Assembly: GCA_027493775.1 (NCBI GenBank)
Contig: JAOSKE010000003.1
Location: 554,845 to 618,844 of the forward strand
Length of the DNA stretch: 64,000 nt
Origin: Kiritimatiellia bacterium
GTDB lineage: Bacteria > Verrucomicrobiota > Kiritimatiellia > CAIVKH01
Reading direction: 5' to 3'
The position numbers and the translations under genes are program-made. This document shows positions 41,757 to 50,971 of this stretch, one piece after another. How positions within the stretch are numbered: position 1 is the first letter of the stretch; each line of letters starts with the position of its first letter. The notes under the pieces were generated by a model, which ran no database searches, was not told the origin of the DNA, and was given only the letters and a program-made list of their open reading frames with translations.

Positions 41757-41804
41757 CTTCCAATCCTTGGAAGTCTTTTCGAACCTGATTTCCAACCCTT
41801 GGAA
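41757..41804. repeat. Two TTCCAAnnnTTGGAA palindromes 32 bp apart
   Basis: CTTCCAATCCTTGGAAG (41757-41773, centre 41765) and TTCCAACCCTTGGAA (41790-41804, centre 41797) are separated by exactly 32 bp between centres. They lie between the helicase stop and the next start. The same family occurs at 56381-56495. Confidence 0.85.
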
Positions 41805-41809
41805 GTTTT

Positions 41810-42654
41810 GTGAGCGATCTTCCGAACGATCATCCGATTTGGTGGCAGTGGCCGACGGTTTTATCGCTCGACGCTCCGATCGTTGCGTTGGTTTGGCAGG
41901 CCCTCTTCGCGCAGGTCGCAAACGCACATTTGCTCGCTCATCATTCCATTATTCTCGGCGCAGTGACCTGGCTGGTCTATGCGGCGGATCGGTGGACGGA
42001 AGGGTTTGAGATCAAGCCAGAGCGGGTCCAAACCCAGCGCCACCGATTTTATCAGCGCTACCGCCTCCTCTTTGCGCTCGCGATTTGCATGGTCGCAGTC
42101 GCCACCTTTTTGCTCGCACTCACCGCACTGACTGCACGCGAATGGCGTGTGGGACTCGCCCTTGCCGCGCCTGTTGCGGCCTATCTCGCCATCGGCCCGC
42201 TGCTGCGCCGATTTACGCCATGGCGGTTGCCCAAGGAAGTACTGATCGCCCTTCTGTTTGCCGCGGGCTCAGCCTGTTTTCCTTTTGCCAATGCGACTAC
42301 AAACGCGCAACCACTCTTCGCGTCCGTCGCGTGGTTTGTGGTCTTATGTTTTGTGAACCTTGCACTCATCGCGCACTGGGAACGCGAAGTGGACGCAGCC
42401 CACGGCCACGCCTCGCTCGCCCTCGCACATCCTTGGGTGAACCGCTGGATACGGATCGCCCCTTGGCTTCTCGCCATCTGTGCGGGCGGCGCAGGATTTC
42501 AAGGTTGGCTCGGCCCAATTTTCGCAACACGCGCCATCGGTTTAAGCGCCCTATTAATGGCCCTTCTCGACCGCGCCGAACCCCGTCTAGGCCGCCGCCC
42601 CGCCCGCGTCCTCGTGGACACCGCCCTCCTCACCCCCTGCTATTTTTGTTCTAA
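41810..42654 (+). CDS. Polytopic membrane protein (frame broken at C5)
   Basis: This ~281-residue protein has about eight hydrophobic segments (HHSIILGAVTWLVYAADRW, LLFALAICMVAVATFLLALT, VGLALAAPVAAYLAIG, LIALLFAAGSACF, FASVAWFVVLCFVNLALI). VYAADRWTEGF and a long loop with HWEREVDAAHGHASLAL resemble polyprenyl-transferase-like (UbiA) proteins, but I do not claim that function. Adding one C at 42633-42637 gives the natural end ALLTPLLFLF and a stop at 42654; without it a Arg-rich tail is read to 42820. GTG start at 41810, directly after the palindromes. Confidence 0.65.
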
Positions 42655-42769
42655 CCCCCCGCGCTCACGGCGAACATTTCGGCGCTACAAAGCATATCGT
42701 TCCGCCCTCAGGCTTCAGGTCTCCTCTCTCATCCCGCTCTCCGTAAATGATACGACAACGCGCAGGGTC

Positions 42770-42798
42770 TTGACTTTTGGCGGGGGTTGTTCAGTATT
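42770..42798 (+). promoter_or_regulatory. Promoter of the tRNA-Val gene
   Basis: TTGACT (42770-42775), 17-bp spacer, AGTATT (42793-42798). The tRNA 5' end is 13 bases after the -10 box. Confidence 0.55.
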
Positions 42799-42810
42799 TC
42801 TGCTTCTTCC

Positions 42811-42887
42811 GGGCGGCTAGCTCAGTTGGTTAGAGCGCGGCTTTCACATAGCTGAGGTCGGGGGTTCGAGTCCCTCGCCGCCCACCA
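42811..42887 (+). tRNA. tRNA-Val (anticodon CAC)
   Basis: A complete 77-base cloverleaf with encoded CCA. The acceptor stem GGGCGGC pairs with GCCGCCC; the D arm is GCTC..GAGC; the anticodon stem CGGCT/AGCTG (one G-U pair) encloses TTCACAT, anticodon CAC for GUG codons; the T arm is GGGGG-TTCGAGT-CCCTC. Discriminator A and CCA end at 42887. Confidence 0.96.
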
Positions 42888-42897
42888 CTTTAAATGA

Positions 42898-42934
42898 ACA
42901 GGCCCGATCGCACACGCGACCGGGCCTGTCTTGT
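42898..42934 (+). terminator. Terminator after tRNA-Val
   Basis: ACAGGCCCG-A-TCGC pairs with GCGA-C-CGGGCCTGT around an ACAC-type loop, followed by CTTGTT. On the minus strand it lies right after the outer-membrane protein gene, so it may serve both convergent transcripts. Confidence 0.75.
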
Positions 42935-42946
42935 TAATCGTTGGTT

Positions 42947-43873
42947 TTAGAAGTGGTGGACGTAACGAAGGGTCACGCGCTGGCCTTCTGTGCGGTTCTC
43001 TGCTTCGGTCTCAAAATAGACGTTTGCAAAGAGGTGGTCGTTCTGGCTGAAGCTCCATATCGCGCCGGGGCCGAGGCCGAGTACCTGTTCCTTGCCATCC
43101 ACTTTCGATCCGTTGGCTTCGCTGTCGGTGATCTGCTTGAGATAATAGCCGTTGAGTCCGACGCGCAATTTATTGGCGATGACTTCGTAGTCGGCGGCAA
43201 AGTTGGCGTGAATGGCCTGCCCTGCCTGCGTGTCGCGAATCTCAGGATCGGGGGTGTTCGGATCGTCGTTCTTGTCGTTCCACAGGTAGTGGATACGCCA
43301 GGAGACGGTCGCGCGCGGAGCGGCAAACCAGGTCGCGGCCCAGTAGGGGTTGAGGCTGACAACGTTGGCGCCAGCGTTCATCGCCTTCTTCTCGTCGTAG
43401 TCGCCCGTGGGAACAATCGTTTGTAGTTCAATTCGGTGCATAAAGACCGGGCCGTTTTCGCCCATAATCGGGTCCCACTGCAAATATGGGCCGATGAGCA
43501 AATCGCCGAGGCCGCTATTTGCGGTCAGCGGACTTCCACGCTCACTCAAGTCGAATGAGGCGTAGGGCAAAATCAAATCGAGACCCCACTTGCCGCCGAA
43601 GAGAACGGTTTGGTCGGACTGATAAAGCAACTGTGAGAGTCCAACCCATACATCCACTTTCGGATCACCGGGCGCTGAAAAATCTTTGAAGCTGTCGGAG
43701 GTATAAAATTGCGCATATTGTTGGAAGTACCAACCCGGTCCGGCGGGCGGGCCGCCATCGAGAAAGCTGGTAAAGCCGAGGTTGACGGCTGGTTGGTCAT
43801 ACGCCGCAGATGGCTGCGTCATCAAAGCGGCAGCCGCGAGGCTGAGTGCGCCTATAACAAGTTTCTTCTTCAT
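42947..43873 (-). CDS. Outer-membrane transporter-like barrel (phenol/MetA pathway type)
   Basis: This 308-residue protein has a signal peptide ([20 protein letters not shown]) and repeated amphipathic strands ending in FVHHF-like [38 protein letters not shown] and [13 protein letters not shown] resemble the SphA/MetA-pathway outer-membrane family (PF13557), suspected to take up hydrophobic compounds. Strong AGGAGG before the ATG. Convergent to the tRNA gene. Confidence 0.8.
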   Translation of the reverse strand: MKKKLVIGALSLAAAALMTQPSAAYDQPAVNLGFTSFLDGGPPAGPGWYFQQYAQFYTSDSFKDFSAPGDPKVDVWVGLSQLLYQSDQTVLFGGKWGLDLILPYASFDLSERGSPLTANSGLGDLLIGPYLQWDPIMGENGPVFMHRIELQTIVPTGDYDEKKAMNAGANVVSLNPYWAATWFAAPRATVSWRIHYLWNDKNDDPNTPDPEIRDTQAGQAIHANFAADYEVIANKLRVGLNGYYLKQITDSEANGSKVDGKEQVLGLGPGAIWSFSQNDHLFANVYFETEAENRTEGQRVTLRYVHHF

Positions 43874-43958
43874 TATTTCCTCCTATCCCGGCAGTCATTT
43901 CAGCCGGAAGCCTTTATCCTGTCATCTCCACAGAATGACGCAACCTCAAACGCACGGA

Positions 43959-45410
43959 TTATTCTGAATCCTCATGTGGATTTAGTGCGCGTATCGCGGC
44001 CTTTCGCGCGGCAGCGGGTTTGATGCTCTTTGCAAACGCAGATGCTGCATCGGCATCGGAAAGAACCCAGTACGAAACGGCGCTATAAATCGCCTCGTTT
44101 CTCGCTGCGTCTGCCGCAGGTAGTTGCGCCGCCCACTGCGCGGCGGCCGATGCGTCCTGCTGCGCCCAGCCGGTTGCTACGCCGATCAAGGCCTCGCGTC
44201 GCGCGGATTCAGTGGGGAGTGTGTTCGCCCAACGCGCGGCGTCGAGCGGGTCCATCGCTGCAAGGCGAACGGCAAGGTGTTCCGCTGCGCTATCCTGACT
44301 CGCGCCCGAGGGCAATTTCGCGACATACGATTTTGCGTCATTTGGGCTCGTGCCCACCCAAACGTCCAGTACGTTTTTAACGGCCATCTCTCGCGTTTCC
44401 ACGTCTGGTAATTTGCTTGTCCACGCGACGGCAACAGCCGGGTTGCTGCTGGCCAGTGCGCGGGCGAGGTCGAGCGCTATATGAGTTTGGGTCTGCCCTT
44501 CTGGAAGGAGCTGAAGGATTCTACCGGCCTGTTCGGGATCAAGTTCACCGAGTCTTTGCATCACGCGCGCAACCGTGCGCTCCAGCGGCTCACCGTCCAA
44601 ATCGTGCGCCGCAATATCCAGTGCGCGCCAGGGGTCTTGCGGGGCGAGCGAAAATAAAACGGTTTCTATCGCGGACGAGCGACCATCCTCTTCCTTTAAC
44701 TTCTGCGCCCATGCGAGCGCGGATTCCAAGTTGCTATCCGTCCAGCGCGAGGCTAAGGCGCGAATGGCGCTTTCAAAGGGCGCACCGGGTGGCGCTTCGG
44801 CGAGCAACTGTTCGGCGTCACTCAGACTCGCGCGCGCGAAGGTGTCGAAGAGCACGCTATAGACAACCTGCTGCTCTTCATTTGTGGCGAGTTGTTGTGC
44901 TAACTCGATGGCACGAGAGGGGTCATTTTTTCCGACACTTGTGAGTGCAAGCAACAGTCCGGAGGTGTATTCAGGGCTAGGCGGAAGTCCGCTCAAATAT
45001 ACAAGCGCGGCGTCGGGGTCGCGCGCAAACCATTCGCTGAACAAACGACCGAAGGCCATCGAACGATCAATCGGATCGGTCTCTTCAAGGGCGAGGTCGA
45101 GCGAGTCGCGGTAGGCGTTGGTGGCAACGAGGTCATCCGGTGCGGGCTGTGTCGTCGCACTTTGTTTACGTTTTCCCGTCGCGCGGGTGCGGGTACGCGT
45201 GGTTTGGGAAGTGACCGCTCGGTTTGTTGCGCCCTGGTCTTCTGCGAGCAGAGTCGGGGTTTTAGGTGGCGATTCTGGCGGTGGCGCGAGGCGGCCCTGG
45301 CGGACGTAGAAGACGACAAACAAAGCCGTCGCCAGCACAGCGAGAACCACTGCGCGGGCGAGCGAACTCTGTTTCCTAAAGCCTGAGCTGCGACGCCCGA
45401 ATGCAGACAT
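43959..45410 (-). CDS. Membrane-anchored helical-repeat protein
   Basis: This 483-residue protein has one membrane helix near residues 19-36 (AVVLAVLATALFVVFYV), a Thr/Arg-rich linker, and about ten ~35-residue helical repeats with a W..xDPxxAxxWxxxLP pattern (SKLPDVETREMAVKNVL, NTLPTESARREALIGVA). It resembles TPR/SEL1-like solenoids. The start abuts the nuclease stop (shared base 45410), so the two are co-transcribed. No family name is offered. Confidence 0.7.
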   Translation of the reverse strand: MSAFGRRSSGFRKQSSLARAVVLAVLATALFVVFYVRQGRLAPPPESPPKTPTLLAEDQGATNRAVTSQTTRTRTRATGKRKQSATTQPAPDDLVATNAYRDSLDLALEETDPIDRSMAFGRLFSEWFARDPDAALVYLSGLPPSPEYTSGLLLALTSVGKNDPSRAIELAQQLATNEEQQVVYSVLFDTFARASLSDAEQLLAEAPPGAPFESAIRALASRWTDSNLESALAWAQKLKEEDGRSSAIETVLFSLAPQDPWRALDIAAHDLDGEPLERTVARVMQRLGELDPEQAGRILQLLPEGQTQTHIALDLARALASSNPAVAVAWTSKLPDVETREMAVKNVLDVWVGTSPNDAKSYVAKLPSGASQDSAAEHLAVRLAAMDPLDAARWANTLPTESARREALIGVATGWAQQDASAAAQWAAQLPAADAARNEAIYSAVSYWVLSDADAASAFAKSIKPAAARKAAIRALNPHEDSE

Positions 45411-47047
45411 TATTGATTGCGCGGATTTGGATTCACTGCCGTGAAGTCGGCTTTATTGTTATTCGTATCCGTCTTCCCGCTGTTCGCGCGCATGGCCGAC
45501 TTGGTCGCCGAAATTGTCGGCGCTGCGCCGGCTCCTTCATACGCGTTCGCTGAACCATATCCGACGAAATCCACAACGTTCGCGTTGCTGACCGGATTCG
45601 CACCGGTCAACGCGGTCTGCGTCTTTGTCAGCGCAACCTTGCCAGCCCCAGCGGCCATGTTGATGGTGCCGGCCACTTGCGGAGCCGGGAGCGCCTTGGT
45701 TCCCGCACTGCCCGCAGCTTGCTGAATCAGATAGAACTTGCCTGCGGCAAGGGTGCCGGAGAGCGGCGTCACTTGCCAGGAGGTGCCAGCCGAAGCAGCG
45801 TACTGAACAGCGTAGCCACTGAGGCTGACGCTGGCCGTGCCCGCATTGTAAATTTCAATGAAATCATTTTTGTACGTTGCGCCGCTATTTCCGCCGCCAC
45901 CATAAACCTGACTGATAATAAGCTTCGCGGTCGTTGTGCCGCCACCACTGGCGGTACTGACAGTGAAGTTCCCAGAGCTGGTGGCCTGTCCGCCGGGGGC
46001 GATTACGACAATTTTGCCCGACGTAGCGCCTGCAGGGACTGTCGCGGTAATCTTCGAGGCGGAATTCACGGTGAACGAAGCGGCCTTTCCATTAAAGGTA
46101 ACGGACGAGGCACCAGTCAAATTCGCGCCATTGATCGCAACCGATGCACCGACCGCGCCACTCGCAGGGGAAAGGCTGCTGATACTGGGTGCGGGCGCGC
46201 CATCCACCTTTGCACGCAAGACGGTCGCAACACTCGCGGGCAGTGCGCTGAAGAAGTTATAGGCGGTATCCGACTGAATCTGATTCACGGAGGTGATGTA
46301 GTTCTGCCACGCCACGCTGCGGATACCTTGGACATTCGGCATCTTGACCGCGATCACGCGGCTGGCCGCGTTAACACGGCTCAACGCACTGCCGCTGCCA
46401 GAAGGCACAACGACGACGATCTTCCAGACATAGCCCGGAATTGCGGCCTTGCCGCTCGGGATGTAGGAGCCGTTATAGCCGCTGCCACCGCTGATGATCA
46501 GCAACTCATTTCCCGCCTTGGCCAACGACTGGCAATAGGCTTCCAATGACTGCCACGGCCCCTGGTTGTTGTCCGGGGACTGCGGGAGAATATTCGACAT
46601 GTAGAAGACGAGTTTGTTATTCGCATCCGTATCGGTGCGGTCCAGCGACGGAGTCATGTGACCACGGTCATACCCGGAATTCGTGTAGTCCGCTGTCTTT
46701 ACCCGGTAGAACCCGGAAGGGAGCGTGGAATCCACATAAAACGAACTTGATCGGCTCGATGAGCCAATATCGCCGGAGGTCAGATCCCAGCTCGCCCAGC
46801 GCGGTTCGCCAAGCACATCGCTGAAATCCAACGCCTGAACGGTACGCTGAATCAAGTAGTGGTTGCGGTCATTTGCGTTCGCTGTCGCCCCGCTTGGATT
46901 CCCAAGCTGCATCTGGAGCGATGCGTTGATTGTCGCATTTGCGCAGAACGCGACGCTGAAGAATGCCGCGCTGGCAATGGCGATGGTTTGTACGGAGCGC
47001 AGGCGCAGGAAGCGCCGCATCGGTCTCGCGAGCATATTCTTACTCAT
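45410..47047 (-). CDS. Secreted DNA/RNA non-specific nuclease with IPT/TIG and lamin-tail domains
   Basis: This 545-residue protein has a signal sequence (TIAIASAAFFSVAFCANA) and an NUC domain with the catalytic motif YDRGHMTPSLDRT, then YMSNILPQSPDNNQGPW. An IPT/TIG Ig-like domain follows (ISSLSPASGAVGASVAINGA) and then a lamin-tail domain (LIISQVYGGGGNSGATYKND, FIEIYNAGTASVSLSGYAVQ). The gene order places the membrane-anchored repeat protein just downstream. It probably degrades extracellular or periplasmic nucleic acid. Confidence 0.88.
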   Translation of the reverse strand: MSKNMLARPMRRFLRLRSVQTIAIASAAFFSVAFCANATINASLQMQLGNPSGATANANDRNHYLIQRTVQALDFSDVLGEPRWASWDLTSGDIGSSSRSSSFYVDSTLPSGFYRVKTADYTNSGYDRGHMTPSLDRTDTDANNKLVFYMSNILPQSPDNNQGPWQSLEAYCQSLAKAGNELLIISGGSGYNGSYIPSGKAAIPGYVWKIVVVVPSGSGSALSRVNAASRVIAVKMPNVQGIRSVAWQNYITSVNQIQSDTAYNFFSALPASVATVLRAKVDGAPAPSISSLSPASGAVGASVAINGANLTGASSVTFNGKAASFTVNSASKITATVPAGATSGKIVVIAPGGQATSSGNFTVSTASGGGTTTAKLIISQVYGGGGNSGATYKNDFIEIYNAGTASVSLSGYAVQYAASAGTSWQVTPLSGTLAAGKFYLIQQAAGSAGTKALPAPQVAGTINMAAGAGKVALTKTQTALTGANPVSNANVVDFVGYGSANAYEGAGAAPTISATKSAMRANSGKTDTNNNKADFTAVNPNPRNQ

Positions 47048-47167
47048 TCGGACATCCTCCTCCCGCTTTCGCGGGCGAACATCCCCCCATACCCCAGTAC
47101 TCTAGCGCGCCGATCACACCGTTGCACTACTTTTTTAAATAAATTTTACTTCAAGCACGATATGTTA

Positions 47168-47196
47168 TTGCGCGACATCCACACAACATCTATACT
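47168..47196 (+). promoter_or_regulatory. Putative promoter for NPr-rpoN
   Basis: TTGCGC (47168-47173), 17-bp spacer, TATACT (47191-47196). The GTG start is 6 bases after the -10 box, so the mRNA would be leaderless. Confidence 0.5.
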
Positions 47197-47202
47197 TCGA
47201 CC

Positions 47203-47535
47203 GTGGTTGAGCTGCCTGCTACCATCCAAAATTCGGCTGGCATTCATTGCCGTCCCTCGGCGTGCATCGTGAAGGCGCTGTCGGGGTACCCTGGCCAAGT
47301 GACTGTCATTTCACCCGCAGGCGAATGTGATCCCCGCTCCATCATGGAGCTGATCGGACTGGGACTCGGTGCCGGCTCAACGATACTGATCCGGGTTGAA
47401 GGGCCGGACGAGGAGGAGCAGTGCGCCCGGCTCGTTGAGTTGTTCGAAACTCACTACGACTTTCCGCACCGCAATCTCGGCCAGGACACACAGGCCATTT
47501 TGAGCGACCTTGGCGCAAAACCACGGAACGGTTGA
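47203..47535 (+). CDS. HPr-family phosphocarrier (NPr-like)
   Basis: This 110-residue HPr has its histidine at exactly position 15 (NSAGIHCRPSACIVK) and serine at 46 (DPRSIMELIG). It is the second HPr in the window and sits directly upstream of rpoN, as NPr does in the nitrogen-type PTS. No IIANtr or enzyme INtr gene is nearby; enzyme I at 18211 may serve it. GTG start at 47203 is supported by the promoter position. A C-terminal extension of ~20 residues is unusual. Confidence 0.85.
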   Translation: MVELPATIQNSAGIHCRPSACIVKALSGYPGQVTVISPAGECDPRSIMELIGLGLGAGSTILIRVEGPDEEEQCARLVELFETHYDFPHRNLGQDTQAILSDLGAKPRNG

Positions 47536-47637
47536 TAACGCTTTTCGGACGTCTCTCCGCCTCATTTTCAGTTTTCATCCATGCGCGATTGCGCGTGCGC
47601 AACAGGCGAGATACAGTCGAAACATCCAACTCGATCC

Positions 47638-49062
47638 ATGGCCAACCCATATCTAGGACTATCCCAGCAACAGCGCATGCAGCTTGTGCTGGCGCCGCAA
47701 TTGCGCCAGTCGCTCGAACTGCTGCAGGCGCCCATCCTTGAATTGCGCTCGCTGGTTCAGCAGGAGGTCGAACAAAATCCGACACTGGAGGAGCAGCCGC
47801 AGGAGACGGAACAACTCGACATCGAATCGCAGACGGCCGAAGAGGCGGCAGAGTTTGACGACGAATTCGAGCGGCTCGCACAAATGGACGATGAGTGGCG
47901 CGACTATTTCAAACAGAACAAACCGATCCGCCATTATTCCGCCGAAGACGCGGCGCGAAGGCAGCATTTTTTCGACTCGCTCTCCCAGCCGGAGTCGCTG
48001 CAACAACATCTGATGAACCAATTGACGCTGGCCGGGTTGGCGGGAACGGATTATCAAATCGCCGAGTTGCTGATCGGCAGCATTAGCGACGAAGGCTATC
48101 TGACCACCTCGCTCGAAGAACTTGCGAACGGCACGGGCTTTGATGTGGCGGAGATGGAGCGCATTCTGGAGGTTGTGCAGGAGTTCGATCCGATCGGAAT
48201 CGGCGCACGCGATTTGCGCGAATGTCTCCTCCTGCAACTCCGCCGACTTGGAAAGGAAGACTCCATTGCCGCCGCCATCGTGGACACGCGCCTGGATGAT
48301 CTGGGCGCACGCCGCTTTGCCGACATCGCGCGCGCGATGAAGGCGCCGATCGAGGAGATTCAAGAAGCCGCGCGGCTCATTGCCACCCTAGAACCCAGAC
48401 CCGGCAGAAGCTTTGTCGCCGATGCGACCTCCTACGTCACGCCGGAAGTCGTCGTGCAAAAGGTGGACGGCGAATATGTCATTGCACAAGACAACGATCA
48501 GATCCCGCATCTGCACATCAGCGATCACTATCGCCAGTTGATGAGCGACACGCAGACCCCTGCCGAGGTCAAAAACTACATCCGCGAAAAAGTGCGGGCG
48601 GGGCTGTTTCTCATCAAGAGCATCGGCCAGCGGCAGCAGACCATTTACAACATCGCCCGCGAGATCGTGGAGGCCCAACGCGACTTCTTTGAACACGGCG
48701 TCACCCGCCTACGCCCCCTGACGATGGCGCAAGTCGCCGCGCTGATCGGCATTCACGAAACCACGGTGAGTCGCGCGATCGCGAACAAATATATGCAGAC
48801 CCCGCGCGGGATGTTTGAAATGAAATACTTTTTCACGCCGGGCTACCGCACGTCCGACGGGCAGGAGGTTTCGAACAAGGCCATCAAGGACGCGATCGCC
48901 AAACTCGTCGCGGAAGAAAACTCCACCAAGCCGCTCTCTGACCAAGAGATGGTGAAACGGCTCGGCGAACAGGGCTTCAAACTCGCCCGACGAACCGTCG
49001 CGAAATATCGCGATGAACTGAAAATCCTTCCCTCTCACCTTCGGAAAGGCTTCGCGACATAG
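47638..49062 (+). CDS. rpoN: RNA polymerase sigma-54 factor
   Basis: This ~474-residue factor has region I (LGLSQQQRMQLVLAPQLRQSL, split as QQQRMQLVLAPQLRQSLELL), an acidic region II, the core-binding domain (TLAGLAGTDYQIAELLIGSI), the HTH (QVAALIGIHETTVSRAIANK), and the RpoN box ARRTVAKYRDELKILPS at the C-terminus. It needs AAA+ enhancer-binding activators, none of which lie in the window. The start at 47638 (MANPYLGLS) is chosen since sigma-54 proteins open this way; the frame extends to 47581. Confidence 0.96.
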   Translation: MANPYLGLSQQQRMQLVLAPQLRQSLELLQAPILELRSLVQQEVEQNPTLEEQPQETEQLDIESQTAEEAAEFDDEFERLAQMDDEWRDYFKQNKPIRHYSAEDAARRQHFFDSLSQPESLQQHLMNQLTLAGLAGTDYQIAELLIGSISDEGYLTTSLEELANGTGFDVAEMERILEVVQEFDPIGIGARDLRECLLLQLRRLGKEDSIAAAIVDTRLDDLGARRFADIARAMKAPIEEIQEAARLIATLEPRPGRSFVADATSYVTPEVVVQKVDGEYVIAQDNDQIPHLHISDHYRQLMSDTQTPAEVKNYIREKVRAGLFLIKSIGQRQQTIYNIAREIVEAQRDFFEHGVTRLRPLTMAQVAALIGIHETTVSRAIANKYMQTPRGMFEMKYFFTPGYRTSDGQEVSNKAIKDAIAKLVAEENSTKPLSDQEMVKRLGEQGFKLARRTVAKYRDELKILPSHLRKGFAT

Positions 49063-49084
49063 CGAACGCCCGTGCGCCCCGCGA

Positions 49085-49768
49085 ATGAGCAAAACCCTCG
49101 TCCTTTTTGACATTGACGGCACGCTTCTTGACACACGCGGCGCGGGCCGCCGCTCGTTCGCACGCGCCATCGGCCATGTTTTTGGCGGGGACGATGACTT
49201 GATGGACATCACCTTCGCGGGCGCAACCGACCTCGATCTCTTCGAAAAAATCGCGCGGCGAAAAGGACGCGCGGCAAGCGACGGGGAACGGCGAGAATTT
49301 TTCGGTGTCCTTCCCGGCCTCTTGCGCGACGAATTGAAGGAGGAAGCGCCGCACGTATATCCCGGCGTGATCGAACTGCTGAACGATCTGTCCGGTCGTC
49401 CGCAGATCACGCTCGGACTGGTCACCGGCAACATGGAATCGTGCGCAACAATCAAACTGGAGGCGTGCGGCATTCATCACCGCTTTGTGCTCGGCGCGTT
49501 CGGCCACGAACACGCAGACCGGCGCGAACTCGCGCGGCTCGCCCGACGACGCGCGGAGGAACGCGGCGCATTCGAGCACTGCGCACTGATCGGCGACACG
49601 CCGTCCGATATCATTGCCGCGAAAGAGATCGGCGCAGTTTCGATTGCCGTCGCGACCGGCGGCTATTCCATCGGCCAGCTCGCCGAAGCGGGTGCGCAGG
49701 TTGTGTGGACGAACCTGCTGCAATATTTTGAAAACGAATTCCAGTCGCTTTTCGAAAACACGCCATGA
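49085..49768 (+). CDS. HAD-family hydrolase (phosphoglycolate-phosphatase-like)
   Basis: This 227-residue HAD phosphatase has motif I LFDIDGTLLDTRG, motif II LVTGN, and motif III/IV IGDTPSDIIAAKEIGA. The cap domain is the C1 type seen in phosphoglycolate phosphatases. Substrate is not determined. It is 22 bases after rpoN. Confidence 0.85.
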   Translation: MSKTLVLFDIDGTLLDTRGAGRRSFARAIGHVFGGDDDLMDITFAGATDLDLFEKIARRKGRAASDGERREFFGVLPGLLRDELKEEAPHVYPGVIELLNDLSGRPQITLGLVTGNMESCATIKLEACGIHHRFVLGAFGHEHADRRELARLARRRAEERGAFEHCALIGDTPSDIIAAKEIGAVSIAVATGGYSIGQLAEAGAQVVWTNLLQYFENEFQSLFENTP

Positions 49769-49781
49769 TTCCCGGCGACCG

Positions 49782-49810
49782 TTGACACGCAAGTAACCGG
49801 GTGTTACCGT
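49782..49810 (+). promoter_or_regulatory. Putative promoter for the 49836 gene
   Basis: TTGACA (49782-49787), 17-bp spacer, TACCGT (49805-49810). A good -35 with a weak -10. Confidence 0.4.
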
Positions 49811-49835
49811 CGCCACGATTAATCCGACGCATACG

Positions 49836-50306
49836 ATGAAGCTCATTCCCGCAACACTTGCAAGCCTGGCGCTGCTGCTGGCAGCCGCGCTGCCGACGTT
49901 TGCGCAGGTTCCGGGAAGCGCGCGGGTGTTGGAGATTCAGACCACAACGGGCGTGACCCGCGCTGAATCCGGCCTCCGTACGCTCGGTGGCGCACGAATG
50001 ACGAAGTTTTTGGAAGACGGCGTGGAGGTTCCAGCCGCCGTGCTGGCCGTCGCCTGGTCTCAACAGCCGGGGCTGGCGCCGGGGAATTTATCGCTACGGC
50101 TGGACTATAAAATGGATGACCGGCCTGAAATCCAAACCCTGTCGCGCACGCTTGCGCCAACTGCGCGGGGGCGCCAGGTGTCCCGATTTGAAATCCCGTT
50201 GAGCGTGCGCTCGGGCTACCGGGTCAGCGCGTGGCGCCTGCAATTACGCGCTGGTGAACGGGTGATTGAAGAGTATAAATCTGCGGCGTGGGGAACGCAA
50301 AAATGA
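49836..50306 (+). CDS. Periplasmic hypothetical protein
   Basis: This 156-residue protein has a signal peptide (SLALLLAAALPTFAQ) and a beta-rich remainder (NLSLRLDYKMDDRPEIQTLS, FEIPLSVRSGYRVSAWRLQL). No family is recognised. Its stop overlaps the STAS gene start by 4 bp, which links it to the partner-switch genes. Confidence 0.65.
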   Translation: MKLIPATLASLALLLAAALPTFAQVPGSARVLEIQTTTGVTRAESGLRTLGGARMTKFLEDGVEVPAAVLAVAWSQQPGLAPGNLSLRLDYKMDDRPEIQTLSRTLAPTARGRQVSRFEIPLSVRSGYRVSAWRLQLRAGERVIEEYKSAAWGTQK

Positions 50307-50857
50307 CCGAACAACTTCCACCCGCCGACAGAGTGCTGGTAACGATTCATAAACGACTCGCGCTGCTCCGGGTGGAGGGGCGCGGCTCATTCAAATCCAG
50401 TATGGCGCTGCGCGAGTTTGGAATTTCGGCCCTTTCAACAGGCTGCAACACGATTGTTCTGGATATGACGGACTGTATCGGGCTGGACAGCACGTTCATG
50501 GGCACGCTGGCGGGTCTCGCAACGCGCCTGCGCCAGCATGACCGCGAGCGCGGCGTCATGATCCTGCTAAACCTCAACCCGCGTGTGCGCGGGCTGGTCG
50601 CCACGCTTGGACTGGATCGTCTCGCACAAACCTACGAGCAGGGCGCAACTCCCGAGGAGCTGCAGAATATCCTCACCCTAAGCGACAGCCTGCGCACGCT
50701 GGATACGCCCGAAAACAATCGCGACGAAACGACGCGGATGATGATCGAGGCGCACGAAAACCTGACCCCCCTCACCTCCGACAACATCCCCCGCTTCAAA
50801 GACGTGCTGACTTATCTCCGCGAAGACCTCAACCGCCACAACCCGCCCGGCAAATGA
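50303..50857 (+). CDS. STAS-domain protein (anti-anti-sigma type)
   Basis: This ~184-residue protein has a STAS domain in its first ~110 residues: IVLDMTDCIGLDSTFMGTLAGLATRLR, split as LDMTDCIGLDSTFMGTL, with the phosphorylatable Ser/Thr in LDSTFMG. A ~70-residue C-terminal extension is unlike minimal SpoIIAA. Start at 50303 (MTEQLPP) overlaps the upstream stop. Probably an antagonist of an anti-sigma kinase such as that at 51335. Confidence 0.8.
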   Translation: MTEQLPPADRVLVTIHKRLALLRVEGRGSFKSSMALREFGISALSTGCNTIVLDMTDCIGLDSTFMGTLAGLATRLRQHDRERGVMILLNLNPRVRGLVATLGLDRLAQTYEQGATPEELQNILTLSDSLRTLDTPENNRDETTRMMIEAHENLTPLTSDNIPRFKDVLTYLREDLNRHNPPGK

Positions 50858-50934
50858 GCCTCCCGATGAAGCCGTCCCACCTCCTCTTTTTCCCCGCTCG
50901 AACAACTAAATTTGGCCGTCACGGCGATAAGCTC

Positions 50935-50963
50935 TTGCCAACCCAACCACCACCGATTAATAT
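50935..50963 (+). promoter_or_regulatory. Putative promoter for the anti-anti-sigma gene
   Basis: TTGCCA (50935-50940), 17-bp spacer, TAATAT (50958-50963). The ATG is 8 bases downstream, suggesting a leaderless mRNA. Confidence 0.5.
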
Positions 50964-50971
50964 GAGGCGAT

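Noticed and set aside
42655..42820. Arg-rich C-terminal extension of the 41810 membrane protein
   Set aside because: It appears only because of a probable one-base loss at 42633-42637; the corrected frame ends at 42654 in a normal hydrophobic C-terminus.
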